Part shown: positions 34,583 to 45,162 of the stretch, piece by piece
How the letters are laid out: each line of letters opens with the position of its first letter
Position numbering within the stretch: position 1 is the first letter of the stretch
Translations under genes and position numbers: made by a program
The notes under the pieces: model-generated
What the model saw: only the letters and a program-made list of their open reading frames with translations
The model's database searches: none
What the model was told of the DNA's origin: nothing
From: Saccharum officinarum
Lineage: Eukaryota; Streptophyta; Magnoliopsida; Poales; Poaceae
Direction: 5' to 3'
Length of the DNA: 64,000 nt
Assembly: GCA_020631735.1 (NCBI GenBank)
Contig: CM036168.1
Span: 94,406,932 to 94,470,931 of the forward strand

Positions 34583-35120
34583 TACTACACAGGATTGGAA
34601 CTGTGTTGCATTTCATGGCACAGACATACGATTGCTTGTTTGTTTGATCCAGGAATAATTCCTAGCTGGAATGATTCAATAATTTATAGTAATCTTGAGG
34701 AGCTGGAATTGTTCCTGGTGCATTATGAGAAAACCGAACAGCCCCTAAGTAGATTGTATGGTATGGCTCAGTTTCACAACGTGTCAACGTAACGTAGACC
34801 CACAGATCGAGTTTATGTCATTTCTTCCATGCATAGGGACTGAAATTATGAACAGCTAGCACACGTACAGACACAATGGACCGTCCGCCGGCCGGCAGGG
34901 CCAGCAGCAGATCATCAAAACGAAGAATCAACGCACACACAATTTAACGGAGGAATGAAAAAAAATAACGGATGTCCAAATTATTAACACAATCATCGGT
35001 TTGGGTACGGAATGAGAGTCGAGCCAAATTTTGTCGATCTTGGCGGGAGTCGAAGCTGCGCTGGTTTGCATGCTAGGTGAGGTCGCTCGGTCGGTGCCTC
35101 CGTAGCTATCAGCAGCCTAG
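34583..35120. other. Intergenic and 3' flank of the LTP-like gene
   Basis: There is no gene. The section 34,590-34,760 (GGAATAATTCCTAGCTGGAA, ... GGAGCTGGAATTGTTCC) has weak inverted structure and may be another degenerate MITE. Confidence 0.35.
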
Positions 35121-35450
35121 CTAGCACGAGCTGGGCGCGCCCCGGATGTTGCACCTGGAAGGGATGGCCATGGCGCAGCCGGCGTAGGGCGTGCTCCTGA
35201 GCGTGCCCCAGTAGCTGCGGCAGACGCAGCCGAAGTCGGCGTATCTCAGGGCGTTGCAGCAGCCGTGGCTCGGCGTTGCCCCGCCGCCCCACCACCAGCT
35301 CGAGCACGCGGACTTGCAATGGTGCATCACCGCGCCCGCGTCGACGTTGCATGTCCCGGCCTCGGCCGCCGCGGCCAGCAGCAGCAGCAGCGCGACCGCC
35401 ATTATGGCCACGGCGCTGCTGCTGATGCTCACCTCCTTCCTCCCGGCCAT
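35121..35450 (-). CDS. Secreted DIR1-like lipid-transfer protein, 109 aa
   Basis: The start Met is at 35,450, followed by a signal peptide with a hydrophobic core (MAVALLLLLAAAAEA), cleavage probably near residue 31. The mature part shows the eight-cysteine scaffold of the LTP/2S albumin superfamily: C34, C45, CC at 64-65, CVC at 75-77, C100, C109. The phrase GCCNALRYADFGCVC is closest to DIR1-type LTPs, and the gene is intronless. Two extra cysteines, C49 and C92, are present. The family binds lipids in the cell wall space; DIR1 acts in systemic resistance, but that role is not shown here. The frame stays open upstream, yet a TATA box (35,555-35,562) lies inside that extension, so the later Met is chosen. 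Confidence 0.82.
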   Translation of the reverse strand: MAGRKEVSISSSAVAIMAVALLLLLAAAAEAGTCNVDAGAVMHHCKSACSSWWWGGGATPSHGCCNALRYADFGCVCRSYWGTLRSTPYAGCAMAIPSRCNIRGAPSSC

Positions 35451-35554
35451 TATCGTCGGATCGTAGGTATAGGCGCGCCGCGCTCTCAGTGGTCTCTTTG
35501 CTACGTACTCGTGATCTGTGTTTCGTTGTGTGTCACGGTCGACGAAGCAGGGCG

Positions 35555-35562
35555 TATATATA
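35555..35562 (-). promoter_or_regulatory. TATA box of the LTP-like gene
   Basis: TATATATA on the minus strand within GCGCTATATATACGCCC, about 105 bp upstream of the Met codon, is a good plant core promoter position. Confidence 0.65.
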
Positions 35563-36220
35563 GCGCGGGGAAACGAGATGACAGCGTGGCCCGCGCCGTG
35601 CATGCATGTGCAAATGTGCTCGTCGCGCGCGAGCAAGTCGCCAACTCGCCGTTTCGAGGTCAACGGCCAGACCGCCGCAGCAAGTAGCCGCCGCTGCTCG
35701 TCCGCGTGCCGGCAGCCGGCATGCGCGCGCGCATTTATGTACCTGTGGGCTGTGGAGACGATACTACTACACGGCGAAGAATGTGCACAGTACGCGTACG
35801 TAGACGTGGTCAGCAGCGGCAAGCGCGCGCGGTGCGTTCGTACACGGGCTGACGGGCTGGCGGGCGCCGTTGTAGCAGCCTTAAATTATGCGTATCTGTA
35901 CTTTGTAGGCGTACGTAGAACGAGTTTAATACGGTTGACTAAGGACGTGATCAGTTGGGAATTGGGAATATTGGATGCTTCCCCTCTAGGCTCTACTCTC
36001 CTAACAAGTTTTTGGTTGACTATGATGAGCTCCGTGACTTTGCTCTGCGAAGTCCTTTGACCCCTATATCTCCCGCACGATCCAACAAATCCAACCGTGC
36101 TCAGTGATTCTAGCCCCAAAAAACACAGCCAAGACCTAGCAATTTTCAGCCCATTCGCGACTATATCTCCTGTTTTTACATTACATTCTTATTATTCCAC
36201 ATCTTATTCCGTAAATACTC
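35563..36220. other. Upstream region of the LTP-like gene
   Basis: GC-rich promoter-side sequence with many CG-containing hexamers and ACGT cores (GTACGCGTACGTAGACGTGG near 35,790). No gene is seen. The frames open here are low-complexity shadows. Confidence 0.35.
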
Positions 36221-36337
36221 ACCCTGTTCGGCTGAGCTTATCAGCACGGCTTATCAGCCGTGGAACAGTGTTTTTCTCTCACAGCAAAACAGCCACAGCC
36301 GGCTTATAAACCGTAGAAACAGCCGGCCGAACAGGGT
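36221..36337. mobile_element. 117-bp MITE with ACCCTGTTCGGC / GGCCGAACAGGGT ends
   Basis: Near-perfect inverted ends enclose AGCTTATCAGCACGGCTTAT and its partner AGCCGGCTTATAAACCG. This matches a small grass MITE family that I know by its 'CCCTGTTCGGCTGGCTTAT' start. It is non-coding. Confidence 0.75.
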
Positions 36338-37984
36338 CACTAGTACTACTATTTGTTTTTTTACGAGAATAGTACTACTAGTTGTTGTTTCCGACCAGCT
36401 TTTGTACTGCGCGCAGAGCAAAACCGGCGTAAATTTCCGACCAGAGGGAGGGAGTACTACAGAATTTATATGCAGTAAAATCACCACAACTGGAAGAGCG
36501 AGAGAGGATAGAATACACTGCCACAACCTGAAAAGGCTTCAAAGTCAACTGAATCCGCTTCAGAATTCTCTTGTATGGTTGGCTTGGCCGTGAACTTGTG
36601 CTGCATTCCATGACCCAGACGACTTGCGATTAATTACAGCGTCGACTTCCACAGTTCCACTGTCTCGTCTGATGAGCAGAGGAAGAAGCAGGGAACGCCC
36701 AGAAGGATGAAGCTTTGCCGCACGCAGGCATGGATAAAAAGCAGATCTTGACGCGTCAATTCAGCCGGGACGGCGGACATCTGCACTGTCCCTAAGCTAG
36801 CTTACTATACATCAAAAGCCTAACTTAACCCAAAGGAGAGGCAGCAGCGAGCAAACACGCTTTTAATCAAAAGGAGCAGAGGGCCTGGTAAAAACCTGGA
36901 AAATGATAAAGGGGAAAAGAAGACGAGGAGGTGGAGAAGCTCGCCATGCGGGCCGGGATTCAGAAAATTCGTCGTCGTCAATCAAAGCAGTAGATTCCGA
37001 AAGGTTCTTAGCTGGCCCAACAAAAAGGCCCATCCGCATATGCGTGCATATACGCTTTGTACCAGAAGGCCTGGTCCATTCTGTTTTTCCCCCTTCCTTC
37101 GGCTCCACTCAACATAGCTTTAGGACACTGTGCCTTTGCATTAGCAACAGGGGCAGGGGCTTATTCACTTTGAGTGAACATTATCACTATCTCTGGTAGC
37201 CTGGTACTTGTAATAATTTCACAGCAACTACTGGCCAGTCATCAGTGCGAAGAAAATGTACTAAAGCAAAGTAATCCGTTCCAGTAAGCATGTGTGTTGA
37301 TGCAAAAGATTTGAAATCATGGCAAATTATTCTCTTTCAGAAACGGAGAACCCCGTCGTTTAGCAAGCTTGGCGTCGTCATAACTCATATTAACGTGTAC
37401 GTGTTCAATCCATCTGGTGAGTAGCAGCAGTGACGCACGGAATGACGTGTAGTAAAAGGGAGGTGACATAACAGAGCAGAGAGGACGAAAGGGCCCATCG
37501 GCCAGCGACTTTTTACGTCCACGGTAACATGACCGACGACCGACCGGTCCAAGTCACGTATTCTCTCTTCCGTTTCAATTACGGTCAGTTTTCCAACGAA
37601 AAGCGAGCGTGTCAAGTACACGATTAGACGGGAGGGGTTCGGTGTTCGCACACGGCGCGGCGCCAGCCACTGGCCCTTTTCGTTCCTCGTCACCGGCCCA
37701 TGGCGACGGCGGTGGAAAGCTCTCGGCGGCAGGGAAGTAAAAAGCGAGCCGCGAGGGCGCGGCGTGCAGCGCGGGGCGGAACCGCTGGAATCATTGTGGT
37801 TTTGCCATGGTTCCATGCAAAAGCGGGTGGCTTTTGGCGCTTTTCTCGCTCCCCACCATGCGCGGCCGGCCAGGCCTTACTTGAGAGCCGCGGCTGATCG
37901 AGGAGCTGCCCGGCTGCCGGGTGCCGGGTGCCGGGTGCCGGCCGGGGAGGCGAGCGAGCGAGCGAGCGCGACGACCGGCGCCAT
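36338..37984. other. Intergenic, no gene recognised
   Basis: Neither strand has a recognisable domain. A short inverted pair (ACTAGTACTACTATT at 36,339 and AATAGTACTACTAGT at 36,368) is present. GC content rises after 37,650 toward the NOI-type gene. Confidence 0.4.
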
Positions 37985-37996
37985 CCGCGGGTCTCT

Positions 37997-38001
<5 letters not shown>

Positions 38002-38029
<28 letters not shown>
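38002..38029. repeat. (TG)n microsatellite
   Basis: An unbroken TG tract of 14 units, preceded by TCTCTGTGTC. Nearby are GCGAGCGAGCGAGCGAGCG (37,951) and four copies of GGTGCCGG-like text (37,915). All are in the distal promoter of the NOI-type gene. Confidence 0.95.
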
Positions 38030-38391
38030 GACAAGGGCACGCGCGCGACAGGCACGCACACACACAACAGACACTCATTGTTTATCATGCGGTGGCAAGG
38101 ACTTGGTGCCAAAAGCCGGCAACTTTACAGTCGTTACTGGAGACGGAGAGAGACGCAGACGGAGACACTACACAGGCGCGCAAGCAGAGAGACGAGACAG
38201 ACACAGAGATATTGGTAACTAAATCTGGCCCAGTGAGTGAGAGTGAGGCAGCGAGCACAGAAAAGAAGAGCATCATCACTGCGCTAGCGCTACGGACACT
38301 AGGAACTCGGAAAGCAAGGGGTGGTGCTGGTGGCCTGTGCCGCTGTGCACCATGCACGGCGCATGAGTGACTGTGGGGTGCTAGCACTCAT

Positions 38392-38419
38392 TGCCTGCCT
38401 GCCTGCCTGCCTGCCTGCC
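38392..38419. repeat. (TGCC)n microsatellite
   Basis: Seven tandem TGCC units end in TGCCCGGGC, 280 bp upstream of the NOI-type start codon. Confidence 0.95.
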
Positions 38420-38551
38420 CGGGCTCGGCTCATCAGTAACAGCTGAACGCTAGCTGCTGCTTTGGGCGCTCGCTTTTCCTCGAGGGCTTTCTGAAAAGTT
38501 TGGGTACGTGTGCCCCCACATTCTCTTCGGCCAAGCCTTTGGGCGCTCGGC

Positions 38552-38561
38552 TATGTATAGA
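38552..38561 (+). promoter_or_regulatory. Probable TATA box of the NOI-type gene
   Basis: TATGTATAGA within GCTCGGCTATGTATAGAGG, about 150 bp upstream of the chosen ATG, is followed by a pyrimidine-rich leader. Confidence 0.5.
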
Positions 38562-38701
38562 GGAGCAACCCCTCTGCTCTGCTGCCCAATTCCTACTCAG
38601 CTTTGACTGCCCCTGCATTGCTTGCTGCTCAGTTCTTTTCCCCCTGTTCTTCCTCCTCTTCTTCTCGCACCTCGGCGCCTTCTTCGGCAACTGCGACCGA
38701 G

Positions 38702-40045
38702 ATGGAGGTAAGCCAAGAATATTAGCAACTGCTTCAGCACCTTGGTTTTTCTTCTCTTGTTTTCTTTTGTCAGATGAATATTAGCCTCGTCATGATATAT
38801 GGGGATCTGCATCCTTTTGCAACAAACTATACACCATGTCCTTCCTAACAGAGAAACATGCCACGGCAGTTGGAATATGCTCGTCTTATATAGGAGTAGT
38901 TATCTACTGTGAATCTGAAATATACTATGCTCGTAACAGTGTTTGTTTTCTTTCTAAACAAGCGCGTACGTGTTCTACATTCACATACTGTTTTTCTTGC
39001 TTCCAAGACTTTGCTTCCAAACTTTCAGAGAACAGGATTACACATATTGCATTCTTCAGTTGTCTGGGTTTTGTCATGCCGATGATATCCCTGCTTCAGT
39101 ACATTCTAATCAAGCACGTACTGTCCAGTCGCAGACCAGAGGAGTAAAAAGTTTCGTTTCGTTTCGTTTTCTGACAGGCGCAAGACGACTGCAAGTGGCG
39201 CCAGATCCCGGCGTTCGGCGACTGGAACCTGTGGGACGACATGCCCGTCACCCAGTACTTCCAGGCAGGGACCTTCTTCTTCGCCGCGCCGGCAGAGAAG
39301 GACGACGAGGATCTCTTCAAGGTGCCCCAGTTCCCTGCCAAGCCATACAGCTACAAGAAGGTGAAACAAAACAGAACTTCTCTGAAGATATCAGTTAGCA
39401 GTAGCACTGTTTGTTTCATATTTTCCATTTCAAATTTTCACTTCCATATATGCACCAGATATATCAAAGATACTGAACAATTCTGTGGTCAATGCATGTG
39501 CAGTGCGTTGTTCGAGTGAAGGGGGAGAAAGAAACTGCTGTGCCGCCGGCGAGGAAGGGAGGCAGGAGGCGCTACGTGAACGAGCAGCAGAAGTGGAAGC
39601 CCAAGGGAGCTGTGGACGAGGACCTGTACAAGATTTCCCCGCAGCTTCTCTGCAAGGTGAAGAAGGCAAGTACCCTGTAATCCCAGTTTGCTCTCAGATC
39701 AGTGCGTCTCTTGCTGCACCCACGTGTAGCTAAGTGGGTTTACTTTTTATCTAGTTCTCATCATGTGATTGACACAAACCTTTATCTAGCCTAAGCTGAC
39801 CCTTTGCAAGTAGCTTTTGTTAGGATAACACTAGAACAGCTATATTTGTCAAAGATGTGACCTTTTTTCAAAAGCTTAAGCACTTCATTTACACAGCAAT
39901 CGGAGCTTTATGTCCTAGCTGGACTGTAAATTCTAGCAAGATTTTAGGAGAGGATTTTGTTCTCATGATCTTTTGTTTTGTGTTGCAGAAGAAGCTGCTG
40001 AGGAATTTGCTTGGAGGGTGCCTGGGCCTGAGCTGCATCGCCTGA
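38702..40045 (+). CDS. NOI/RIN4-type (AvrRpt-cleavage domain) small protein, four exons
   Basis: Coding exons are 38702-38707 (M-E), 39178-39360, 39504-39656 or 39665, and 39989-40045. Exon 2 reads KWRQIPAFGDWNLWDDMPVT then QYFQAGTF, the NOI motif shared with RIN4 (PF05627-like). The C-terminus GCLGLSCIA is typical of this small-protein family and offers cysteines that could be acylated for membrane attachment. The total is 132 or 135 residues, because exon 3 has two usable donors: AAG|GTGAAG at 39,657 and AAG|GCAAGT at 39,666. RIN4 is a plasma-membrane immune regulator cut by bacterial effectors. For the short NOI relatives the role is unknown, so function here is by family only. All splice phases are 0 and the frame is intact. 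Confidence 0.85.
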
Positions 40046-40622
40046 GAGATGCAGAGCTTAATAAGTTTCTGGGGAGTTTGCTTGCTTGGTGCTCTGGAGA
40101 GTTGTATAGTGTCTACGCTAATATGGAATTAATGGAAACTTACTACTGCTTTTGAACTCGTTTGAACGTAACACTTGCATTGCACTCGATCTTTATTGGT
40201 GTTGCTTTACTACCTCACTTTTTTACTAGTACATCTTACAGAAGTTAGTGCAAAGAGCGGTAAAGAAAATCAAACTGGAATTTATAATATTATCTTATCT
40301 GATAACGTTAATTTTCTGATTCCAGAACCTACTAGGCACAAAATCAACCTTGATTAACTAATGTCTTCAGCAAGACTTGTTAGGTCAAGTTCAATACTTC
40401 AATGATTCAGCCAAGCTTGTCTGTAAACCTATTCAAGTCATCAATGTAATAGACAAGCCCTATAACGATACAACAATAGTTGTAGCTTATTTGGTCCTGC
40501 ATCCCATGTTCCCATTTATCTTTTCTCTTCTCTCTCCTTATCTCTCACACTTTACTAGGCTGGTGGTACTGGCCGATATGATATATGACAACATCTCACG
40601 CATAAGAGGAGTCAAGTTGAAC
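40046..40622 (+). other. 3' flank of the NOI-type gene
   Basis: AT-rich sequence, probably the 3' untranslated region (up to about 40,200), then intergenic DNA. No frame with a recognisable domain. Confidence 0.4.
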
Positions 40623-40917
40623 AAGGCCATGTTTAGATCACTCTCAAATTCGAAAAGTTTTCAAGATTCCCCATCACATCGCATATGGGCACATGTATGG
40701 AGCATTAAATGTAGGTAAAAAAATAACTAATTGCACAGTATCTGTAAATATCGAGACGAATCTTTTAAGCCTAGTTAATCTATGATTGGACAAAGTTGTA
40801 TCTGTAAATATCGAGACGAATCTTTTAAGCCTAATTAATCCATGATTGGACAAAGTTTGTTAAATACAAACGAAAAGTGCTACAGTGCTTTTTCAAAAAA
40901 AATTGCAATCATGGCCC
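40623..40917. mobile_element. Tourist-like MITE, family A (copy 2) with internal 60-bp duplication
   Basis: It starts AAGGCCATGTTTAGATC and contains the family text (AAGATTCCCCATCACATCGC, GGTAAAAAAATAACTAATTG). The block TCTGTAAATATCGAGACGAA ... is present twice, at 40,741 and 40,801, with two or three mismatches, so this copy is longer than its relatives. Confidence 0.8.
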
Positions 40918-41810
40918 AAACTTGCCACAACCTCTCGTCTCTCTCATCCCCTCCGTCCTTCAAGACCTTATCTTGGGCCGCGGACCTAAGACTAAAAAGC
41001 CTAACTCTATCAGCACATAAGCTGGGTTAGGGCCATAATTTTTCAGACAACAATAACCATGAGGCACGAGTTATTTATTATTTTTTTCCTAAAACCTGAC
41101 CCAAACGCGCCGGGCTAATAGTTTGGGTCCGATGTAAGGCCCAGGTGAGGTTTGGGCCGGAAAAAATAAACTTGAGTTTCTCGGCTCGTTGCAACAATAA
41201 TACTGGTCGTTGCAACAATACTGGTAGTGTCCACTCAAAAAAAAATACTGGTAGTGAAAAATAAAATAAACCTGATAATTCCAAACATAAGTACTGCGCT
41301 TCGATTCAACTGTCTTTTTTTTTGAGAGGTTTCGTAGTCTTAGTCCGACTATCTGCAAGGCACGACAATACGATCCAAACATAAATAAACAAATAGCTAG
41401 AGTCGAGAGATCAGAGAGAAGACTCCTGCAAATATGCAGTTATATGCACTAACCAACTGAGCACGCGTTCGACTCATCAAGACAAAAAAAAGGGTTGACG
41501 CGGTTGTCTGTATCCATGATCCATCCAACATCTCCACCACCTGCGCGGTGGACGGTGGTGAACTGGTGATGGCCTGGCCACGCGGCGGCGTCATCCTTGG
41601 CTCCCTGCGCAGGCAGATCGCGGTGACGGGTCTGGGCGTCGACCGCGAGTGGTGACCGGTAGCGCGGTGTACGTGGGTGCTGTTGCGGTGGCAAGAGCAA
41701 GGGTCTTTTTTTTTTTTTTGAGCAACAAGAGCAAGGGTCAGGATTCGAAGTATAACGTATATCCTATCAAGCTGAAGCAATTTGGATCCCACCATTTATA
41801 TTAACTTAAA
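40918..41810. other. Intergenic, no gene recognised
   Basis: Includes short A/T homopolymers (41,706-41,720) and a 41,440-41,700 GC-rich stretch open in the minus frame without any motif. A near-duplicated piece (AACAATACTGGT... at 41,195-41,260) is present. Confidence 0.4.
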
Positions 41811-42150
41811 CTAGTAAAAATGCTCGTGCATTGCAACAGAATTTAAGATTAATAATTGAATTATTTGTAGTTCAAAAAATCAACGATCATGTTATGTGTT
41901 CCAACATCTTGTAACCAGACTTTATATTATTTATTCCAACACATTGAACATGAGAGGTTCAGAGATTAATTATTATATCATGTTTCTCTATTGATCTTAA
42001 TATTTTATTTCGCACAATGCTTTAACTCGTCCAGACTTAAAAAAACATAGGATCATGGAAACAATTTTTTACTCGTGCGTTGCAACGGAACTCAATACAC
42101 ATTTAATTGGAACTTTATAATAGATTAATATTAACATTAGGTATATAGTA
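41811..42150. repeat. Dispersed grass repeat with GCTCGTGC(A/G)TTGCAAC ends
   Basis: ACTAGTAAAAATGCTCGTGC at the left and TTTTTACTCGTGCGTTGCAA at 42,066 are direct copies of a motif I know from a dispersed grass transposon ('GCCCGTGCGTTGCAACGG'). It ends near TATATAGTATAGATT. Non-coding. Confidence 0.5.
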
Positions 42151-43474
42151 TAGATTAGGTTGCTTGGTTATCCAAGATTCAATGAGTTCCGGACACAAAA
42201 ACCAGATGACGTCATCGTCTTCCTCACGGTCTAGAGGTGCGTCCGGCGAGGATTGTCTTCCACAAGCAACACGTTCGTGCTGGGGACTCGCACGGTCCCA
42301 AGTGCTTTAACTCCTAGGTCTGAACCCATGGCCGCTGTGACGTCGGCAATCACCTTGTTGATGCTTGTGTGCATCCCGCTGCGGTCTAGCGCCCACCAAG
42401 ATGCATGTCTGTTGTGATGTTGGCCACTGCAGGGGCTTCACAAGCCTCCTGTCAATCTTGGGCTAACAGGATCCATGGGAACGTGTTGTTGCCTATGAAT
42501 GACGGAGAGGGCGCGGGCGCAGGTGCCACAAACGGCGAGACGCTGCTTCAGCCCTTAATCTTGCTAACGTGCGACAGCAGCGCGGTGCAAATGAAATGCT
42601 TTGCACACTGCGGTCCCTTGATCTAACGTGCAGCGCCAGCGCGGTATTGATGAACTGCATCGCGCCCCACGGATAGAGACCGGTAGGCGGCGAGGCCATC
42701 GCATGCGTCCTGGTTGATCATCGTGGCGCTGAGCCATGTCGCGGACCTGTTGGCATGGGACCCGGACCTGAACGCTGTGATTGTGCTCGTTGTTGAGCTG
42801 GCCGAGGGTGATGTCGTGTTGGTTGGTGCAGTCGCGCATGCCTAACGGCGGCTACACCGGTGTAGACATCGAGAGGTTGCGCAACAACGCGCGCCCCATC
42901 ATGGTCCGGGTAGTCGTCGTGATTCACTTATGGACGCCGTGAACGAGGCCTCCACCGACCGCGTCTCCACCGATTTGCAACTAAAAAAGCAAGAATCGGG
43001 CATGACGAACGGAGATAGAGGCAGGAGTTGAATTGAAGAAAAAAGACAGATAAAAAAATGATACATGGGCCACGTAGGATACGGGAAAGAAACCGACCGA
43101 GAAAGTGTGTGAATTGGCTAGACAAATTTTACGTTGAAATTTTGGTTCTTTAATACTCCTATTTAGTCCAACAACTTTTTCCATCACCGTCCAAAATAAA
43201 ATAGAACTCTAATCTAGTTACGCCTTGGCTCATGGAAATCGGATACGAGGACTTGAGTCAAAAAAAATAATGGTGTAGGTCAATATAAAGGTCATACTTG
43301 ACTCATGTTCATAAAATAGACATATTTGAGATTGAATATTGGTTTAGAAGTCTTACATTTTATATGTAATCTTGGTTTAGAAAGGGCCTTACATCTTACA
43401 TGTAGGTGAAAAAATTGACGAAAATTTTGCCTCTTTATTACGAGGTATATAGGTATAGACTCATTAACCTTTTA
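42151..43474. other. Unassigned, possibly a decayed gene fragment at 42,220-42,980
   Basis: The GC-rich part has a plus-strand frame reading LIIVALSHVADLLAWDPDLN near 42,715-42,780 and a minus-strand frame of 91 codons. I recognise neither. It ends abruptly at about 42,985, where AT-rich sequence starts. It could be a captured or decayed coding piece. Confidence 0.3.
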
Positions 43475-43736
43475 GGCCTTGTTTAGATTTCCAAATTCAC
43501 CCTCAAATTCCACTATGAAAAAGAAGATTCCTCATCACATCAAAATGCCGGCACATGCATGCAGTACTAAATATAGATAAAATCAAAAACTAATTGTACA
43601 GTTTTGTTGTACTTTGCGAGACGAACATTTTGAGCCTAATTAATCAATGTCTGAACAATTATTACCAAATAAAAATAAAATTGTTACGGTGTAGCACAGT
43701 AGTGTTACAGTGATTCGGAGATGCCTGAATTGGGCC
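43475..43736. mobile_element. Tourist-like MITE, family A (copy 3)
   Basis: GGCCTTGTTTAGATTTCC at the left and TTGGGCC at the right are each flanked by TTA (43472-43474, 43737-43739), the PIF/Harbinger duplication. The body is of the same family (TCCTCATCACATC, CTAATTGTACAG, GCGAGACGAAC). It lies 230 bp upstream of the MADS TATA box. Confidence 0.8.
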
Positions 43737-43963
43737 TTAGGCGAGAGACGGGAGGTGGGCTGGTTCCATGTTACAGACTTGCAGCTATGTACTAGTCCTG
43801 TCGCAGTCGGATTCGGATAGCGTGCCATAACTGCGAGCCTCCGTGTTCGATCTTCCAATTCCAACAAGCAGAAGAGGAGTCTCCGTGCTCGGAACGGTAT
43901 CGCGATACGCGCCGCCGCCGCCGCCGCTGGTGCTCGTGTCGTGCGTCTCCCTGAGTCCCTTCG

Positions 43964-43971
43964 TATATATA
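43964..43971 (+). promoter_or_regulatory. TATA box of the MADS gene
   Basis: TATATATA in CTTCGTATATATACCGTGCC, about 155 bp before the ATG. Downstream a (CGTA)n run sits at 44,084-44,098 in the leader. Confidence 0.6.
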
Positions 43972-45162
43972 CCGTGCCTGTGTGCACGGTGGACCGGACA
44001 AGCACAATATCGCACAGCTCCCGTAGCCCTGTCCTCTCCCTGTCCTAGCCGGCCGCCGGGCACAGCCGGAGCCGAGCGACCGCGTACGTACGTACGTAGC
44101 AGGACCACGTCCCCCGCCGTCGTCCATGCCTCGCGGCAAGATCCAGATGAGCCTCATCGGCGACGCACGGGATCGCGCCAAGGTCTTCGCGCGGAGGAAG
44201 GCGGGGCTCGTGAAGAAGGCGAAAGAGCTCACGAAGCTCTGCGACGTCGACATCGCGCTCGTCTGCGCCGGGCCCGACGGCGGCGCGCCGGCCGTGTGGG
44301 AGTCCGACCCGGGCGTCGTCATCGAAAGGTACCGCAGGCTGCCAGCGGACAAGCGGGCGAAGCACATGCACCTGAACTACATCAATGGCCAGTTGGGCAA
44401 GGAGGAGCGCAGTCTCGACAAGAAGCGGAGGCAGGGCCTCAAGGCGCTCGCGTGCCCCGGCGAGGCGGTGCTGAAGGACATGAACCTGGAGGAGCTGCTC
44501 GCGTCCATCGACGCGGCGCTGCTGGCCACGGCTGAGAGGCAGAAGGCGTTGGGCGTCGCCGAAGATGATGGCCAGCAGCTTGGGCAGCAGGTCTCGTCGG
44601 ATGCCGTCGTGCCGGTCGTCGTTGGGCAAGGGGATGGTCCGCCGTTCGTCGGCGGCGACGACCTCGACGACATCCAGGCCTGGGTCGACGAGCTCATGTG
44701 GGACGGTGCCGAGCCGCTTCCGCTGAATAATGCCAGCATGATGCAGCCCGCGTCCGGCGTGATCCAGTACAACAACGGCAACGACCTGGACATGGTCAGC
44801 AACCATCAGTGCCAGGCGCAGATGCCGCCAGGCAATGGCGAGAACGGCTACGGTAGCCAGCTCCCATGGCACGCCTACCAGCCGAACACCAGTACACCAC
44901 CGAGTACTCAGATATGCCGGTGCCGAGCAATGCCAATGCCTACGACGGCTGGTACGATCAGGCCTGGTGGGGCGCCGACGAGCCGTCATGCGACGCCCCC
45001 GTCGCCGTCTTGCCAGCGGCGGCGTCGTACCCGTCCCTGGACATCGCCGGCAATCCTGCGTACATGCCACCGCAACACGAGCACCCCAGCATGGGCATCG
45101 GCAGCCTCATGGATGCAGGTGGCCACGAGTACTTGGTCTCGGGGTGCTTGGCTGATTACTTG

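Noticed and set aside
35121..35822. 233-codon version of the LTP-like protein
   Set aside because: The extension has no signal-like or domain content and contains the TATA box; the inner Met gives a proper signal peptide.
35265..36060. Plus-strand frames overlapping the LTP-like gene
   Set aside because: Antisense or promoter-side shadows with no domain.
37690..38390. Upstream coding exon for the NOI-type gene
   Set aside because: Frames there are driven by simple repeats; the ATG at 38,702 gives a complete family-like protein.
41397..41795. 132-codon minus-strand frame
   Set aside because: No recognisable motif, mixed composition, and contains a poly-Lys from a homopolymer run.
44045..45070. 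341-codon minus-strand open frame
   Set aside because: It is the shadow of the MADS coding strand; composition follows the codon structure of the sense frame.
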